From positions 1-11,742 of the forward strand of contig UQQQ01000060.1 of the NCBI GenBank assembly GCA_900543165.1: a stretch of DNA of 11,742 nucleotides, read 5' to 3'. Below, in pieces: positions 5,983 through 11,742 of the stretch (its first letter is position 1; the number at the start of each line of letters is the position of its first letter). This DNA comes from an uncultured Dialister sp. (GTDB lineage Bacteria; Bacillota; Negativicutes; Veillonellales; Dialisteraceae). The notes under the pieces are model-generated. The model worked only from the letters and a program-made list of their open reading frames with translations, made no database searches and was not told the origin of the DNA. The translations under genes were made by a program, and so were the position numbers.

Positions 5983-6783
5983 ATGAACAAAAATGCAATG
6001 AAATCAGCCGCTTTCGCTCTGGTAGCCAGTGCTATTTTCTTTTCCACCGGATGCGCTGGGGAAGCAGGGAGCAGTGCAGCGGCGCCGAAGAAAAAGATCA
6101 GTGTCGCTGTAGAGGCCTCCTATGCTCCTTTCGAATATAAAGATGAAAACGGTCTTATCGTCGGCTTCGATGTGGACCTCATGAAGGCAGTCGCACAGAA
6201 AATGGATGCAGAGGCGGAGTTCAACAACCTGCCTTTTGAGCAGATTTTCCATTTTGTCGGGGACAAGAAGATCCAGCTTGGAATTTCTGCCATCGGCGCG
6301 ACAGAAGAACGTAAGAAGCACGTGTCTTTCAGTGATCCATACTACAGCTTGGGAAGCTACGTCATCGTAGTCCGTCCGGGAACGGAAGGGATCCATGGGC
6401 CGGAAGATCTGAAGGGGAAGATCGTAGCCGCCGAACGTGGTACTACGAATGAAATGAAAGCGAAGGAGCTTTCTCCGGCGCGCACGGTGATGCCTGACTA
6501 CTATAAGGATGTCTTCAAGGCCGTGGAAGAGGGAGAAGCGGATGCAGCTATCGTGGATGAGCCGGGAGCGAAGTACTATCTGGAGCACGGCGGCAGAGGC
6601 AAGCTGACCACGGCTGGCACCATCCCGACCGGAGAGCAGTTCGTCATTATCATGGCGAAGGATGACAAGGCCATGGAGCAGGAGGTCAATGCGGCACTGA
6701 AGAAGGTCATGGAGGACGGGACCTATGACAAGCTCTCGCAGAAGTGGTTCTTCAAAAAAGCAGCCGATGAGTCAAAAAAATAA
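5983..6783 (+). CDS. Amino-acid ABC transporter substrate-binding lipoprotein
   Basis: This 266-aa solute-binding family 3 protein resembles its upstream neighbour but is clearly diverged. The lipoprotein signal ends in FFSTGC (Cys24). Then come SYAPFEYKDENGLIVGFDVD, LPFEQIF, KIQLGISAIGATEERKKHV (Arg of EERKK is the likely carboxylate ligand), FSDPYYSLGSYVIVV, AAERGTTNE and AIVDEPGAKYYL. It should bind an amino acid outside the membrane for an ABC importer whose permease and ATPase are not nearby. The start is ATG 5983 behind GGGAGG with 7-nt spacing; the longer frame from 5899 overlaps the promoter. It has its own promoter and terminator. The ligand is unknown; the LPFEQIF segment replaces the MGFDALIPA segment of the neighbour, which suggests a different pocket. 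Confidence 0.87.
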   Translation: MNKNAMKSAAFALVASAIFFSTGCAGEAGSSAAAPKKKISVAVEASYAPFEYKDENGLIVGFDVDLMKAVAQKMDAEAEFNNLPFEQIFHFVGDKKIQLGISAIGATEERKKHVSFSDPYYSLGSYVIVVRPGTEGIHGPEDLKGKIVAAERGTTNEMKAKELSPARTVMPDYYKDVFKAVEEGEADAAIVDEPGAKYYLEHGGRGKLTTAGTIPTGEQFVIIMAKDDKAMEQEVNAALKKVMEDGTYDKLSQKWFFKKAADESKK

Positions 6784-6806
6784 CAGCCGACGATGCGGCA
6801 GCAAAT

Positions 6807-6847
6807 AAAAAGCTATGGTGAAACGAAAGTTTCATCATAGCTTTTTT
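6807..6847 (+). terminator. Intrinsic terminator after the second binding-protein gene
   Basis: An 18-bp stem (6807-6824 with 6829-6846, one G-T pair) with a GAAA loop runs directly into a T-tract. The A-rich left flank also makes it usable from the left-going side, so it may serve the convergent HD-domain gene as well. Confidence 0.93.
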
Positions 6848-6878
6848 TATTCAGTATTTGAGTTTCTGTGTTTTCTGA

Positions 6879-6931
6879 AGTCACCAGTCACCTTGCGCCC
6901 TAGTCCATAGTCACAAGTCCACCAGTCGCTA
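6879..6931 (-). repeat. Heptamer array after the HD-domain gene
   Basis: Two exact AGTCACC units (6879-6892) are followed by a decayed stretch (TAGTCCA TAGTCAC AAGTCCACC AGTCGCT, 6901-6929). In the direction of the leftward gene the units read GGTGACT. It starts 12 bp after the stop of the HD-domain gene. Confidence 0.75.
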
Positions 6932-6942
6932 ATGAATGGTTT

Positions 6943-7563
6943 TCATTCCAGGTCCGTCTTATGGAACAGGACTTTGAGGAAGGCGGCGATGACCTCGGGA
7001 TCGAAAAGGATGGAGGAGCCGCTGAAGATTTCGCGTGTGACTTCCGCCTTCGTCTTTTCTGTGAAATCCGGCGAGGAATAGATGGCGGTATCGTAGTAGT
7101 CTGCGACGGCAATGATACGCGCTCCGAGAGGAATGTTTACGTTCTTCAGGTGCTTTGGGAAACCGGTTCCATCCCAGTGCTCGTGATGGCAGCGGATGTA
7201 GGGGAGAAGATCCTGACAGCCGGGGATGGACTCGAGCATATTCGCACCGAGCTCCGGATGCTTTTTGTACAGCGAGAGTTCTCTCCGAGAAAGGTAGGGT
7301 GCCTTGGACAGGACCTGATTCGGCAGGGGGATGAGACCGATGTCATGCAGAAGTCCCGCATAGCGGATGAGCGTGATCTCATTCGATGGCAGTTTCATAT
7401 ACACGGCTGTCGCAGCTGCATAGTTCGAGACGCGGACAGAGTGGTCGTAAAGCGCAGCAGATTTCAGACGCAGCAGGTCTGCAAAATGTAGAGTGATGGT
7501 TTCGAGCATGTTTTGCGTTTCCCGGAAAGAGATCGGGTTTTGAAAGAGAGACGAACTGTACAT
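6943..7563 (-). CDS. HD-GYP-type phosphodiesterase domain protein, variant motifs
   Basis: The protein has 206 aa and is a single HD-GYP-like domain after about 30 N-terminal residues. Visible ligands are His41 (YDHSVRV), LLHDIG (His73, Asp74), KHPELGA (His102) and HHEHWDGTGFP (126-136), then ARIIAVADYYD (148-158, Asp155). HD-GYP enzymes hydrolyse cyclic di-GMP. Here the GYP tripeptide is GFP and the Lys usually following HDIG is Leu77, so activity or ligand choice may differ. No sensor or receiver domain is fused. The start is ATG 7563 with AGAGGA 6 nt upstream; the frame is open another 77 codons upstream, but that part is the translated intergenic repeat C with tyrosine-serine-threonine runs and is rejected. 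No clear promoter is seen between it and the GNAT-like gene, so it may be co-transcribed with that gene. Confidence 0.85.
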   Translation of the reverse strand: MYSSSLFQNPISFRETQNMLETITLHFADLLRLKSAALYDHSVRVSNYAAATAVYMKLPSNEITLIRYAGLLHDIGLIPLPNQVLSKAPYLSRRELSLYKKHPELGANMLESIPGCQDLLPYIRCHHEHWDGTGFPKHLKNVNIPLGARIIAVADYYDTAIYSSPDFTEKTKAEVTREIFSGSSILFDPEVIAAFLKVLFHKTDLE

Positions 7564-7582
7564 GGTGGTTCCTCTGTGAAAA

Positions 7583-7809
7583 AGGGTTAAAGGTTCAGGG
7601 TTCAGGGTTAGCCCTTGGGGCGTGCCGCCCCCTTGATTGTAGATGAAAGTCTCGCATGAATGAGAAATTAGAAATGAGAAATGCGAAATGGTGGTGCGGC
7701 GCATAAAAAATCTGAAGCGCCGCGAAGTATAAGAAGTATAAGAAATACAAGAAGTATAAATAATGGCGATGCCATGAGTTGGCATTCCAGTCACTAGTCA
7801 CTAGTCACT
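7583..7809 (-). repeat. Composite intergenic repeat, copy C (most complete)
   Basis: Plus-strand order: GGTTCAGGGTTCAGGGTTAG (7592-7611), GGGGCG/CGCCCC hairpin (7617-7631), GATTGTAGATGAAAGTCTCG, tandem GAGAAAT motifs (7671-7689), GGTGGT, core hairpin GCGGCGC/GCGCCGC (7696-7702 with 7717-7723, 14-nt loop), four 9-mers AAGTATAAG (7725-7760), GGCGATGCC, an ATGCC/GGCAT hairpin and three AGTCACT heptamers (7789-7809). It fills the whole gap between the leftward GNAT-like and HD-domain genes. Its last heptamer contains the stop of the GNAT-like gene. Confidence 0.88.
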
Positions 7810-8050
7810 TGTTTTTTTCCATCCAATGGCTCATGTAAGAGCATTCGGAATGAATGATATAGTGATGGCGGCTGGCCCATTCATAGAAGGCAGAAGCCAG
7901 CTCTGCGGCGATGCCGCGTCCGGTGAGGGCATCGGGGACTTTTGTATGGGTGACGGTTCGAATATTTCCCGCGCAGGTATACTCCATGTAGGCGGTTCCT
8001 CTCGGGTCTTCCTTTAGAAATCGATGACGGGCTTCATCATGGATGATCAT
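7805..8050 (-). CDS. Small GNAT-like N-acetyltransferase domain protein
   Basis: This 81-aa protein resembles the minimal GCN5-related acetyltransferases of the YjdJ/Acetyltransf_CG type. It has a two-strand start (RFLKEDPRGTAYMEYTC), IRTVTHTKVPDALTGRGIAA (the acetyl-CoA-binding GRGIA turn), a helix AAELASAFYEWASRH and an ending SECSYMSHWMEKNK. Family members usually run a few residues past this point (a HPEY-like ending). Here the frame is closed by the TGA of the adjoining heptamer array, so slight C-terminal trimming is possible. ATG 8050 has AGGAGGT 7 nt upstream; the longer frame from 8098 overlaps the promoter. The substrate is unknown. Confidence 0.8.
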   Translation of the reverse strand: MIIHDEARHRFLKEDPRGTAYMEYTCAGNIRTVTHTKVPDALTGRGIAAELASAFYEWASRHHYIIHSECSYMSHWMEKNK

Positions 8051-8089
8051 AAGAGGTACCTCCTGTTTTCTGCAAAAGACACAATGAAC

Positions 8090-8118
8090 ATTGTACACAA
8101 TTTAAGGGGAAAGGTCAA
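8090..8118 (-). promoter_or_regulatory. Promoter of the GNAT-like (and possibly HD-domain) gene
   Basis: On the minus strand TTGACC (8118-8113), a 17-nt spacer and TACAAT (8095-8090) form a strong sigma-A promoter. The start would be near 8083, about 33 nt before the ATG at 8050. Confidence 0.75.
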
Positions 8119-8153
8119 AGAAAAGTTGAAAAATATATAAATCCCATTAGGTA

Positions 8154-8162
8154 TGGTATAAT
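8154..8162 (+). promoter_or_regulatory. Extended -10 promoter before a structured RNA region
   Basis: TGGTATAAT is a consensus extended -10 (TATAAT at 8157-8162). The -35 at normal spacing is A/T-rich only; a TTGAAA lies too far upstream (8126). Transcription would start near 8169. Confidence 0.6.
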
Positions 8163-8168
8163 TGGTGC

Positions 8169-8283
8169 CAGAGGCGGCAGACGGCTCTTGGAGGAATGCG
8201 CTGCATTTCTCTTGGATTCCGTTTCCTGCCTCGTAGGCACGCCTTTCGCTGACAATACCATATATGGGTTATTGATGAGGCAT
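8169..8283 (+). ncRNA. Candidate structured RNA or leader of the MBL-fold gene, class not recognised
   Basis: A nested rod can be drawn: GAGGC/GCCTC (8171-8175 with 8228-8232), ACGG/CCGT (8181-8184 with 8219-8222) and a 9-bp top stem (8191-8199 with 8203-8211, one G-T pair) with a GCT loop; an outer GTGCC/GGCAC (8165-8169 with 8236-8240) would start right at the promoter. A second hairpin, CAATACC/GGGTTATTG (8253-8259 with 8266-8274), follows. There is no T-run, so the RNA may be a leader reading into the MBL-fold gene and not a free sRNA. I compared it from memory with 6S, SRP, RNase P, T-box and common riboswitch consensus motifs and saw no match. Confidence 0.4.
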
Positions 8284-8310
8284 TTGCACAACAATTACAA
8301 TTATTATACT
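8284..8310 (+). promoter_or_regulatory. Weak candidate promoter of the MBL-fold gene
   Basis: TATACT (8305-8310) with a poor -35 TTGCAC (8284-8289, 15-nt spacer) in an A/T-rich stretch. If used, the start is near 8317 and the structured RNA upstream would be a separate transcript. Confidence 0.35.
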
Positions 8311-8386
8311 ATAAATGGTTCTGCATTTCATCACAGGTAAAATCTATAAATACTTACGGATCTTTCAATATCGGAGGACAGCGCTT

Positions 8387-9085
8387 ATGAGCGATACCAT
8401 TTATTTTCTACATCACAGCGGATTCATCTATGAAAATGAGACGAGCCTTCTTGTTTTTGATTTCTACAAAGACCCGGAGGACCGGCTGGAGGCTCTTCTC
8501 AAGGATTCCACGAAGAAATTGTATTTCTTCGTGAGCCATTATCATGCCGATCATTTCAACCGCGATATACGAAGGTGGGAAGAGCGGGCAGAGGCCTACA
8601 TCATGCATAAGAACTGCTGGCTGACGATGGACAGGGAAGAAAAGAAGCATCTTATGGTCCCCGGAGATACACTGACGATTGGCGATCTGACGGTCACTAT
8701 GTATGGCTCGACAGATGAAGGTGGCTCGTTTCTGGTCAAAAGCGGGGGCAAGACGATCTTCCACGCGGGAGATCTGAACTGGTGGCACTGGGCCGGCGAA
8801 CCGGCGGCAGATAATCTGGCGGCGCGGCTGGATTTCTTCCATGAACTGTCCCGCTTGTCTGAGAGACAGGTCGATGTGGCTTTTTTCCCGGTGGATGTGA
8901 GGCAGCAGGCAGCCCGCGAGTGGGGCGTCATGGCGTATCTTGAAAGGGTAGAGCCGAAGCTCCTCGTCGCGATGCATGCTTTTGGCAAGCGATGGCTTCC
9001 CTCTTATGAATTTCTTTGGCATTATCCGGAACAGAAGCTCTGGATCCCCGAAAAGGATGGGGATGTCAAGGTGATTGAGCCATAG
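8387..9085 (+). CDS. MBL-fold (UlaG-like) metal-dependent hydrolase
   Basis: This 232-aa protein has the metallo-beta-lactamase fold. Metal ligands are visible as SHYHADH (His51, His53, Asp55, His56), FHAGDLN (His126, Asp129) and AMHAF (His197). The start HHSGFIYENETSLLVFDF is the usual first strand pair, and the length fits the short single-domain UlaG-like branch. Such enzymes hydrolyse phosphodiester, lactone or thioester bonds; the substrate cannot be read from the sequence. It is cytosolic, with no signal peptide. ATG 8387 follows CGGAGGA at 8-nt spacing; the longer frame from 8315 starts on the predicted -10 region and is rejected. It stands alone: 95 bp with a hairpin repeat separate it from the next gene. 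Confidence 0.88.
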   Translation: MSDTIYFLHHSGFIYENETSLLVFDFYKDPEDRLEALLKDSTKKLYFFVSHYHADHFNRDIRRWEERAEAYIMHKNCWLTMDREEKKHLMVPGDTLTIGDLTVTMYGSTDEGGSFLVKSGGKTIFHAGDLNWWHWAGEPAADNLAARLDFFHELSRLSERQVDVAFFPVDVRQQAAREWGVMAYLERVEPKLLVAMHAFGKRWLPSYEFLWHYPEQKLWIPEKDGDVKVIEP

Positions 9086-9110
9086 CCGGGGGAGTTCTGA
9101 TTTTGAGTTA

Positions 9111-9147
9111 AGGAAACACTGACGCTGCGATGGGATCAGCGTTTCCT
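9111..9147. repeat. Inverted repeat, second member of the AACGCTGA family
   Basis: AGGAAACACTGA (9111-9122) pairs with TCAGCGTTTCCT (9136-9147) with one mismatch; an alternative inner pairing is ACGCTG/CAGCGT (9122-9127 with 9137-9142). The arms match those at 118-154. It lies between the MBL-fold gene and the small membrane-protein gene, just upstream of a candidate -10, and could act as a 3' hairpin of the former. Confidence 0.6.
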
Positions 9148-9153
9148 CAAGAA

Positions 9154-9162
9154 TGGTATAAC
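9154..9162 (+). promoter_or_regulatory. Candidate extended -10 before the small membrane-protein gene
   Basis: TGGTATAAC (9154-9162) sits 18 bp before the ATG, close after the inverted repeat. No clear -35 is present and the leader would be only about 12 nt, so this is tentative. Confidence 0.35.
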
Positions 9163-9180
9163 CGGCGCGGGAGGAACTTT

Positions 9181-9483
9181 ATGACAAACGGCTGGATGTG
9201 GATCATTGGCATTATGCTGATTGGTGGATTCATCCTGCAGATGACGCCGCTTATGTTTTATCTGTACGCGGTCTTTGGTGTGCATCTCTCTATCCTTTTG
9301 ATCTCGTACCTGATTCTTCGAAGGGAGCGGGGCATCGATCTGCGGGCGAATATGCTCTTCATGCTGGGGCTTACGGTGATCAATATCATGACGGATCTTG
9401 GGATCATGAATTACCATATGTCCTGGGCAGCGGTGGCGGCTCTTTTCGTATGGTCTCTCTTTGGGGGAGGAAGAAGGGGATAG
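9181..9483 (+). CDS. Small multi-pass membrane protein of unknown function
   Basis: I do not recognise this 100-aa protein. It is almost entirely hydrophobic, with about four membrane segments: roughly residues 5-22, 24-43, 52-70 and 76-92, separated by a charged loop RRERGIDLRAN (44-54) and ending in a short basic tail GGGRRG. Positive residues cluster in the loop and the tail, which by the positive-inside rule would both be cytoplasmic. ATG 9181 has GGGAGGA at close spacing, so it is very likely translated; the longer frame from 9130 starts inside the inverted repeat. A heptamer array starts 10 bp after its TAG stop. Confidence 0.75.
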   Translation: MTNGWMWIIGIMLIGGFILQMTPLMFYLYAVFGVHLSILLISYLILRRERGIDLRANMLFMLGLTVINIMTDLGIMNYHMSWAAVAALFVWSLFGGGRRG

Positions 9484-9492
9484 GAGTGGCTG

Positions 9493-9767
9493 GTGACAAG
9501 TGACAAGTGACTAGAGATTAAAAGCAAGCGGTGATTGAAATAGCGCAGTTAGAACGCTTACAGTTCTGCAAGAAAGATCTCTACTACGCTCGAGCTGACG
9601 ACGGCGCGAAGCGCTATCAAAATTCTGCGGCGCTTCTGATTTTTAGGCGCCGCACCACCATTTCGCATTTCGCATTTCTCATTTTTAATTTCTTATTCGA
9701 GTAAAACTTTCATCCACAATCATTGGACGGCACGCCCTATGGGCTACCCTGCCCCTCTATCTCAACC
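9493..9767 (+). repeat. Composite intergenic repeat, copy D with an inserted structured module
   Basis: Heptamers GTGACAA, GTGACAA, GTGACTA (9493-9513) put TGA in all three frames. About 110 bp unlike the other copies follow (9514-9626), bounded in part by ATAGCGC/GCGCTAT (9540-9546 with 9611-9617) and holding AGAAC/GTTCT and a GCTCGAGC palindrome. Then come the core hairpin GCGGCGC/GCGCCGC (9627-9633 with 9647-9653, 13-nt loop), ACCACCATTTCGCATTTCGC, the GATTG and GGCACGCCC blocks and a degenerate CTCAACC end. Orientation is again array toward the upstream stop. Confidence 0.82.
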
Positions 9768-9796
9768 TTGACAATAAAAAATAAACATTTTAAAAT
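9768..9796 (+). promoter_or_regulatory. Strong sigma-70-type promoter, likely for the rny leader
   Basis: TTGACA (9768-9773), a 17-nt spacer and TAAAAT (9791-9796) are near consensus. It starts where repeat copy D ends. Transcription from about 9803 would cross 300 nt before the rny start. Confidence 0.75.
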
Positions 9797-9802
9797 TGAT
9801 GC

Positions 9803-9938
9803 AGTGCTGAATCATCGTGATACGATGCCCGTCGTGCGTGCAGCGTACCGGATGGATCAGCTGCAAGCTGCAAGCCCAGTGAGAACTCCGCGAGCGGAGG
9901 GATTCTTATTATAGATAAAGGCTATCTGTCGGCCTTTT
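9803..9938 (+). ncRNA. Candidate structured leader or small RNA upstream of rny
   Basis: Hairpins visible are GCTGA/TCAGC (9806-9810 with 9857-9861) enclosing CATCGT/ACGATG (9813-9818 with 9822-9827), then CTCCG/CGGAG (9886-9890 with 9895-9899), and finally AAAGGC/GCCTTT (9917-9922 with 9932-9937) with a short T4, a weak terminator. A CTGCAAG direct repeat lies at 9861-9874. This could be a leader with attenuation before rny or a separate sRNA. I recognise no riboswitch or T-box consensus. The remaining 9939-10090 shows no gene and only a weak TTCCGG/CCGGAG hairpin (10035-10051). Confidence 0.4.
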
Positions 9939-10090
9939 CGCCATCATCACCTGCTGAAATTTTTCAAAGGATGTTTTGTGTCATAGGAACCTTTTCTCTT
10001 GAAGGATGAAAGACCATTTACCACGGCCTGCACTTTCCGGCGTGTCCGGAGCTACGTATTTTCTGTCTTAAAATAATAAAATCAGAAAGA

Positions 10091-10100
10091 GAGAGGTGAA
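10091..10100 (+). promoter_or_regulatory. Ribosome binding site fixing a TTG start of rny
   Basis: GAGAGGTGA is 5 nt before the TTG at 10105. The alternative GTG at 10096 lies inside this motif and has no properly spaced site of its own, so TTG 10105 is preferred. Confidence 0.7.
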
Positions 10101-10104
10101 CCAT

Positions 10105-11679
10105 TTGACACTGGATGAAGTTTTACTCTACGTTATTCTCTGTGGTATCGCAGCGGCTGTCTGCGGTACGGGGATCGGCTACCTGCTGCGCAAGCGCATC
10201 GCGGAAGCCCGGATCGGTTCTGCAGAGGAAAAAGCGAAGCAGATCGCAGAGGATGCGAAAAAGATGCTGGATGCAGCGTCTCGTGAAGCGGAGACGCTGA
10301 AGAAAGAAACCTTGGTACAGACCCGCGAGGAGATCCACAAGCTCCGCGAGGATATGGAAAAGGAAAATAAGGATCGCCGCGATGAGCTGGCGAAGTATGA
10401 GCAGCGTCTGGTACAGAAGGATAATAATCTGGATCAGCGCAGCAACAATCTGGAACAGCGTGAATCACAGCTGGACCGCAAAGAAAATCAGGTCAAGGCC
10501 CAGAAGGAAAAAGTCGATGCCCTGTATGCGTCCCAGCAGGCAAAGCTGGAAGAGATCTCCCAGCTGTCCCGTGAGCAGGCCAAGGATATGATCCTGTCCC
10601 GCGTGGATGAAGAGCTGACGCATGAGAAGGCTGTCCGCATCCGCGATGCAGTCGAGGATGCCAAGAGCAGTGCGGATACCAGAGCGAGAGAAATCATTGC
10701 GGCTGCCATTCAGAGAAATGCGGCAGATACTGTATCAGAGACTACGGTTTCCGTCGTAGCTCTTCCGAACGAAGAAATGAAGGGACGCATCATTGGTCGT
10801 GAAGGCAGAAATATCCGCGCCATCGAAACGCTGACGGGCGTCGATCTCATTATCGATGATACTCCGGAGGCCGTCATTCTGTCGTGCTTTGATCCGATCC
10901 GCCGTGAAGTTGCACGTCTTGCGCTGGAAAATCTTGTCAAGGATGGACGTATCCATCCGGCCCGCATCGAAGAAGTCGTGGCGAAGACGAAGAAAGAAGT
11001 GGATAAAGCGATCCGTGAAGCCGGTGAACAGGCTGTCATGGAATGCGGCATTCGCGGCATGAATCCTGAACTCATCAAGACGCTCGGCCGTCTGAAGTAT
11101 CGTACCAGCTATGGGCAGAATGTCCTGCAGCATTGTATCGATACCTCCTATTTCTCCGGCATTCTGGCGGCTGAAGTGGGAGCCGATGTAGAGCTTGCCA
11201 GAAGAGCCGGTCTGCTCCATGATATCGGCAAGGCTGTCGATCGGGAGCAGGAAGGTACGCATGTGGAACTCGGTGTCGAGCTCGCACAGAAATATCATGA
11301 ATCGCCGCAGGTCATCAATGCCATTGCGTCTCATCATGGAGATACTGAGCCGACCAGTGTCGAGTCTGTACTGGTCGCCGCGGCTGATGCGATCTCTGCT
11401 GCCCGTCCGGGTGCCCGCCGCGAGACATTGGAAAACTATATCAAGAGACTCACGAAGCTCGAAGATATTGCGAAATCCTTCCCGGGCGTGGCCAGCTGCT
11501 ATGCCATTCAGGCAGGACGCGAGCTTCGCGTGATCGTGAAGCCGGAGAAAGTCAATGAGGATCAGGCTGTCATTCTGGCGCATGATATTTCCCAGCGAAT
11601 CGAAAAGGAGCTCCAGTATCCCGGCCAGGTCAAGGTGGTCGTCATCCGCGAGACCCGCGCGACAGATATCGCGAAATAA
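10105..11679 (+). CDS. rny: Ribonuclease Y
   Basis: This 524-aa protein has the full RNase Y layout and length (about 520 aa in Bacillus). An N-terminal membrane anchor (about residues 5-27) leads into a long charged coiled coil (about 30-180, KENQVKAQKEKVDAL and similar heptads). A KH domain follows with GRIIGREGRNIRAIE (from about 227) and TGVDLIIDD, then an HD domain with LQHCIDTSYFSGILA and LLHDIGK (His/Asp near 371) and ASHHGD. The end VVVIRETRATDIAK is the conserved tail. It is the membrane-bound endoribonuclease that starts mRNA decay in many Firmicutes. The start is taken as TTG 10105; GTG 10096 would add three residues. A strong promoter lies 300 bp upstream, across a structured leader, and a terminator follows directly. 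Confidence 0.97.
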   Translation: MTLDEVLLYVILCGIAAAVCGTGIGYLLRKRIAEARIGSAEEKAKQIAEDAKKMLDAASREAETLKKETLVQTREEIHKLREDMEKENKDRRDELAKYEQRLVQKDNNLDQRSNNLEQRESQLDRKENQVKAQKEKVDALYASQQAKLEEISQLSREQAKDMILSRVDEELTHEKAVRIRDAVEDAKSSADTRAREIIAAAIQRNAADTVSETTVSVVALPNEEMKGRIIGREGRNIRAIETLTGVDLIIDDTPEAVILSCFDPIRREVARLALENLVKDGRIHPARIEEVVAKTKKEVDKAIREAGEQAVMECGIRGMNPELIKTLGRLKYRTSYGQNVLQHCIDTSYFSGILAAEVGADVELARRAGLLHDIGKAVDREQEGTHVELGVELAQKYHESPQVINAIASHHGDTEPTSVESVLVAAADAISAARPGARRETLENYIKRLTKLEDIAKSFPGVASCYAIQAGRELRVIVKPEKVNEDQAVILAHDISQRIEKELQYPGQVKVVVIRETRATDIAK

Positions 11680-11687
11680 TGTTTACC

Positions 11688-11736
11688 AAAAGGAGCTGTG
11701 AAGAAATGAGGATTCATTTCTTCACAGCTCCTTTTT
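11688..11736 (+). terminator. Intrinsic terminator of rny
   Basis: A perfect 22-bp stem (11688-11709 with 11714-11735) with a GGAT loop ends in T5. It starts 8 bp after the rny TAA. The symmetrical A/T flanks could also serve a convergent gene right of the window. Confidence 0.95.
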
Positions 11737-11742
11737 AGGTGT

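Noticed and set aside
7564..7794. 77-residue N-terminal extension of the HD-domain protein
   Set aside because: It is the translated repeat copy C (tyrosine-serine-threonine runs); a ribosome binding site precedes ATG 7563.
8164..8390. T-box, 6S or SRP RNA before the MBL-fold gene
   Set aside because: No T-box GGTGGTACCGCG-type motif, no SRP GGAAG core, and the rod is much shorter than 6S; left as unclassified.
9723..9914. 63-aa open frame across the rny promoter
   Set aside because: Begins at a TTG inside repeat D, overlaps the -35/-10 and has no ribosome binding site; composition is not protein-like.

Overview
The window looks like a stretch of a diderm Firmicute, most likely Negativicutes (Dialister/Megasphaera/Veillonella-like). 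The reasons are low-GC Gram-positive traits (RNase Y, strong AGGAGG ribosome binding sites, TTG starts, ArgR/AhrC-type operator, U-tailed intrinsic terminators) alongside two ArnT-like GT39 glycosyltransferases of the kind that decorate outer-membrane or cell-surface glycolipids. The genus is inference.

Layout. Positions 1-175 hold a strong hairpin terminator, an AT-rich inverted repeat and a heptamer array. A leftward operon follows from a promoter near 4551-4579: DedA-family membrane protein (4143-3544), GT39 glycosyltransferase 1 (3557-1965, overlapping dedA by 14 bp) and paralogous GT39 glycosyltransferase 2 (1846-176). A 720-800 bp divergent intergenic region (4144-4944) carries two inverted copies of a composite repeat, then an ARG box and a promoter. 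Two rightward, separately terminated lipoprotein amino-acid-binding proteins (4945-5748, 5983-6783) come next, with no permease or ATPase in the window. Then come leftward HD-GYP-like (7563-6943) and small GNAT-like (8050-7805) genes, a candidate structured RNA or leader (about 8169-8283), a rightward MBL-fold hydrolase (8387-9085), a 100-aa membrane protein (9181-9483), a repeat-rich intergenic region with a strong promoter and a structured leader, and RNase Y (rny, 10105-11679) closed by a 22-bp-stem terminator.

How genes may work together. ArnT-like GT39 enzymes use polyprenyl-phosphate sugars outside the cytoplasmic membrane and release undecaprenyl phosphate there. DedA proteins are implicated in returning that lipid to the inner face. 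Their co-transcription suggests one surface-glycan modification and carrier-recycling unit. The first binding protein has a perfect ARG box upstream, so it may serve arginine or another basic amino acid.

The most unusual content is non-coding. A composite intergenic repeat (five full or partial copies) has a conserved 7-bp-stem hairpin, and its end bears period-7 GTGACTN arrays. It has the same orientation relative to the flanking genes at every site: array end just after an upstream gene's stop, other end before a downstream gene's start. Because 7 = 1 mod 3, three heptamers put TGA in all three frames, and in two genes the array itself supplies the stop codon.
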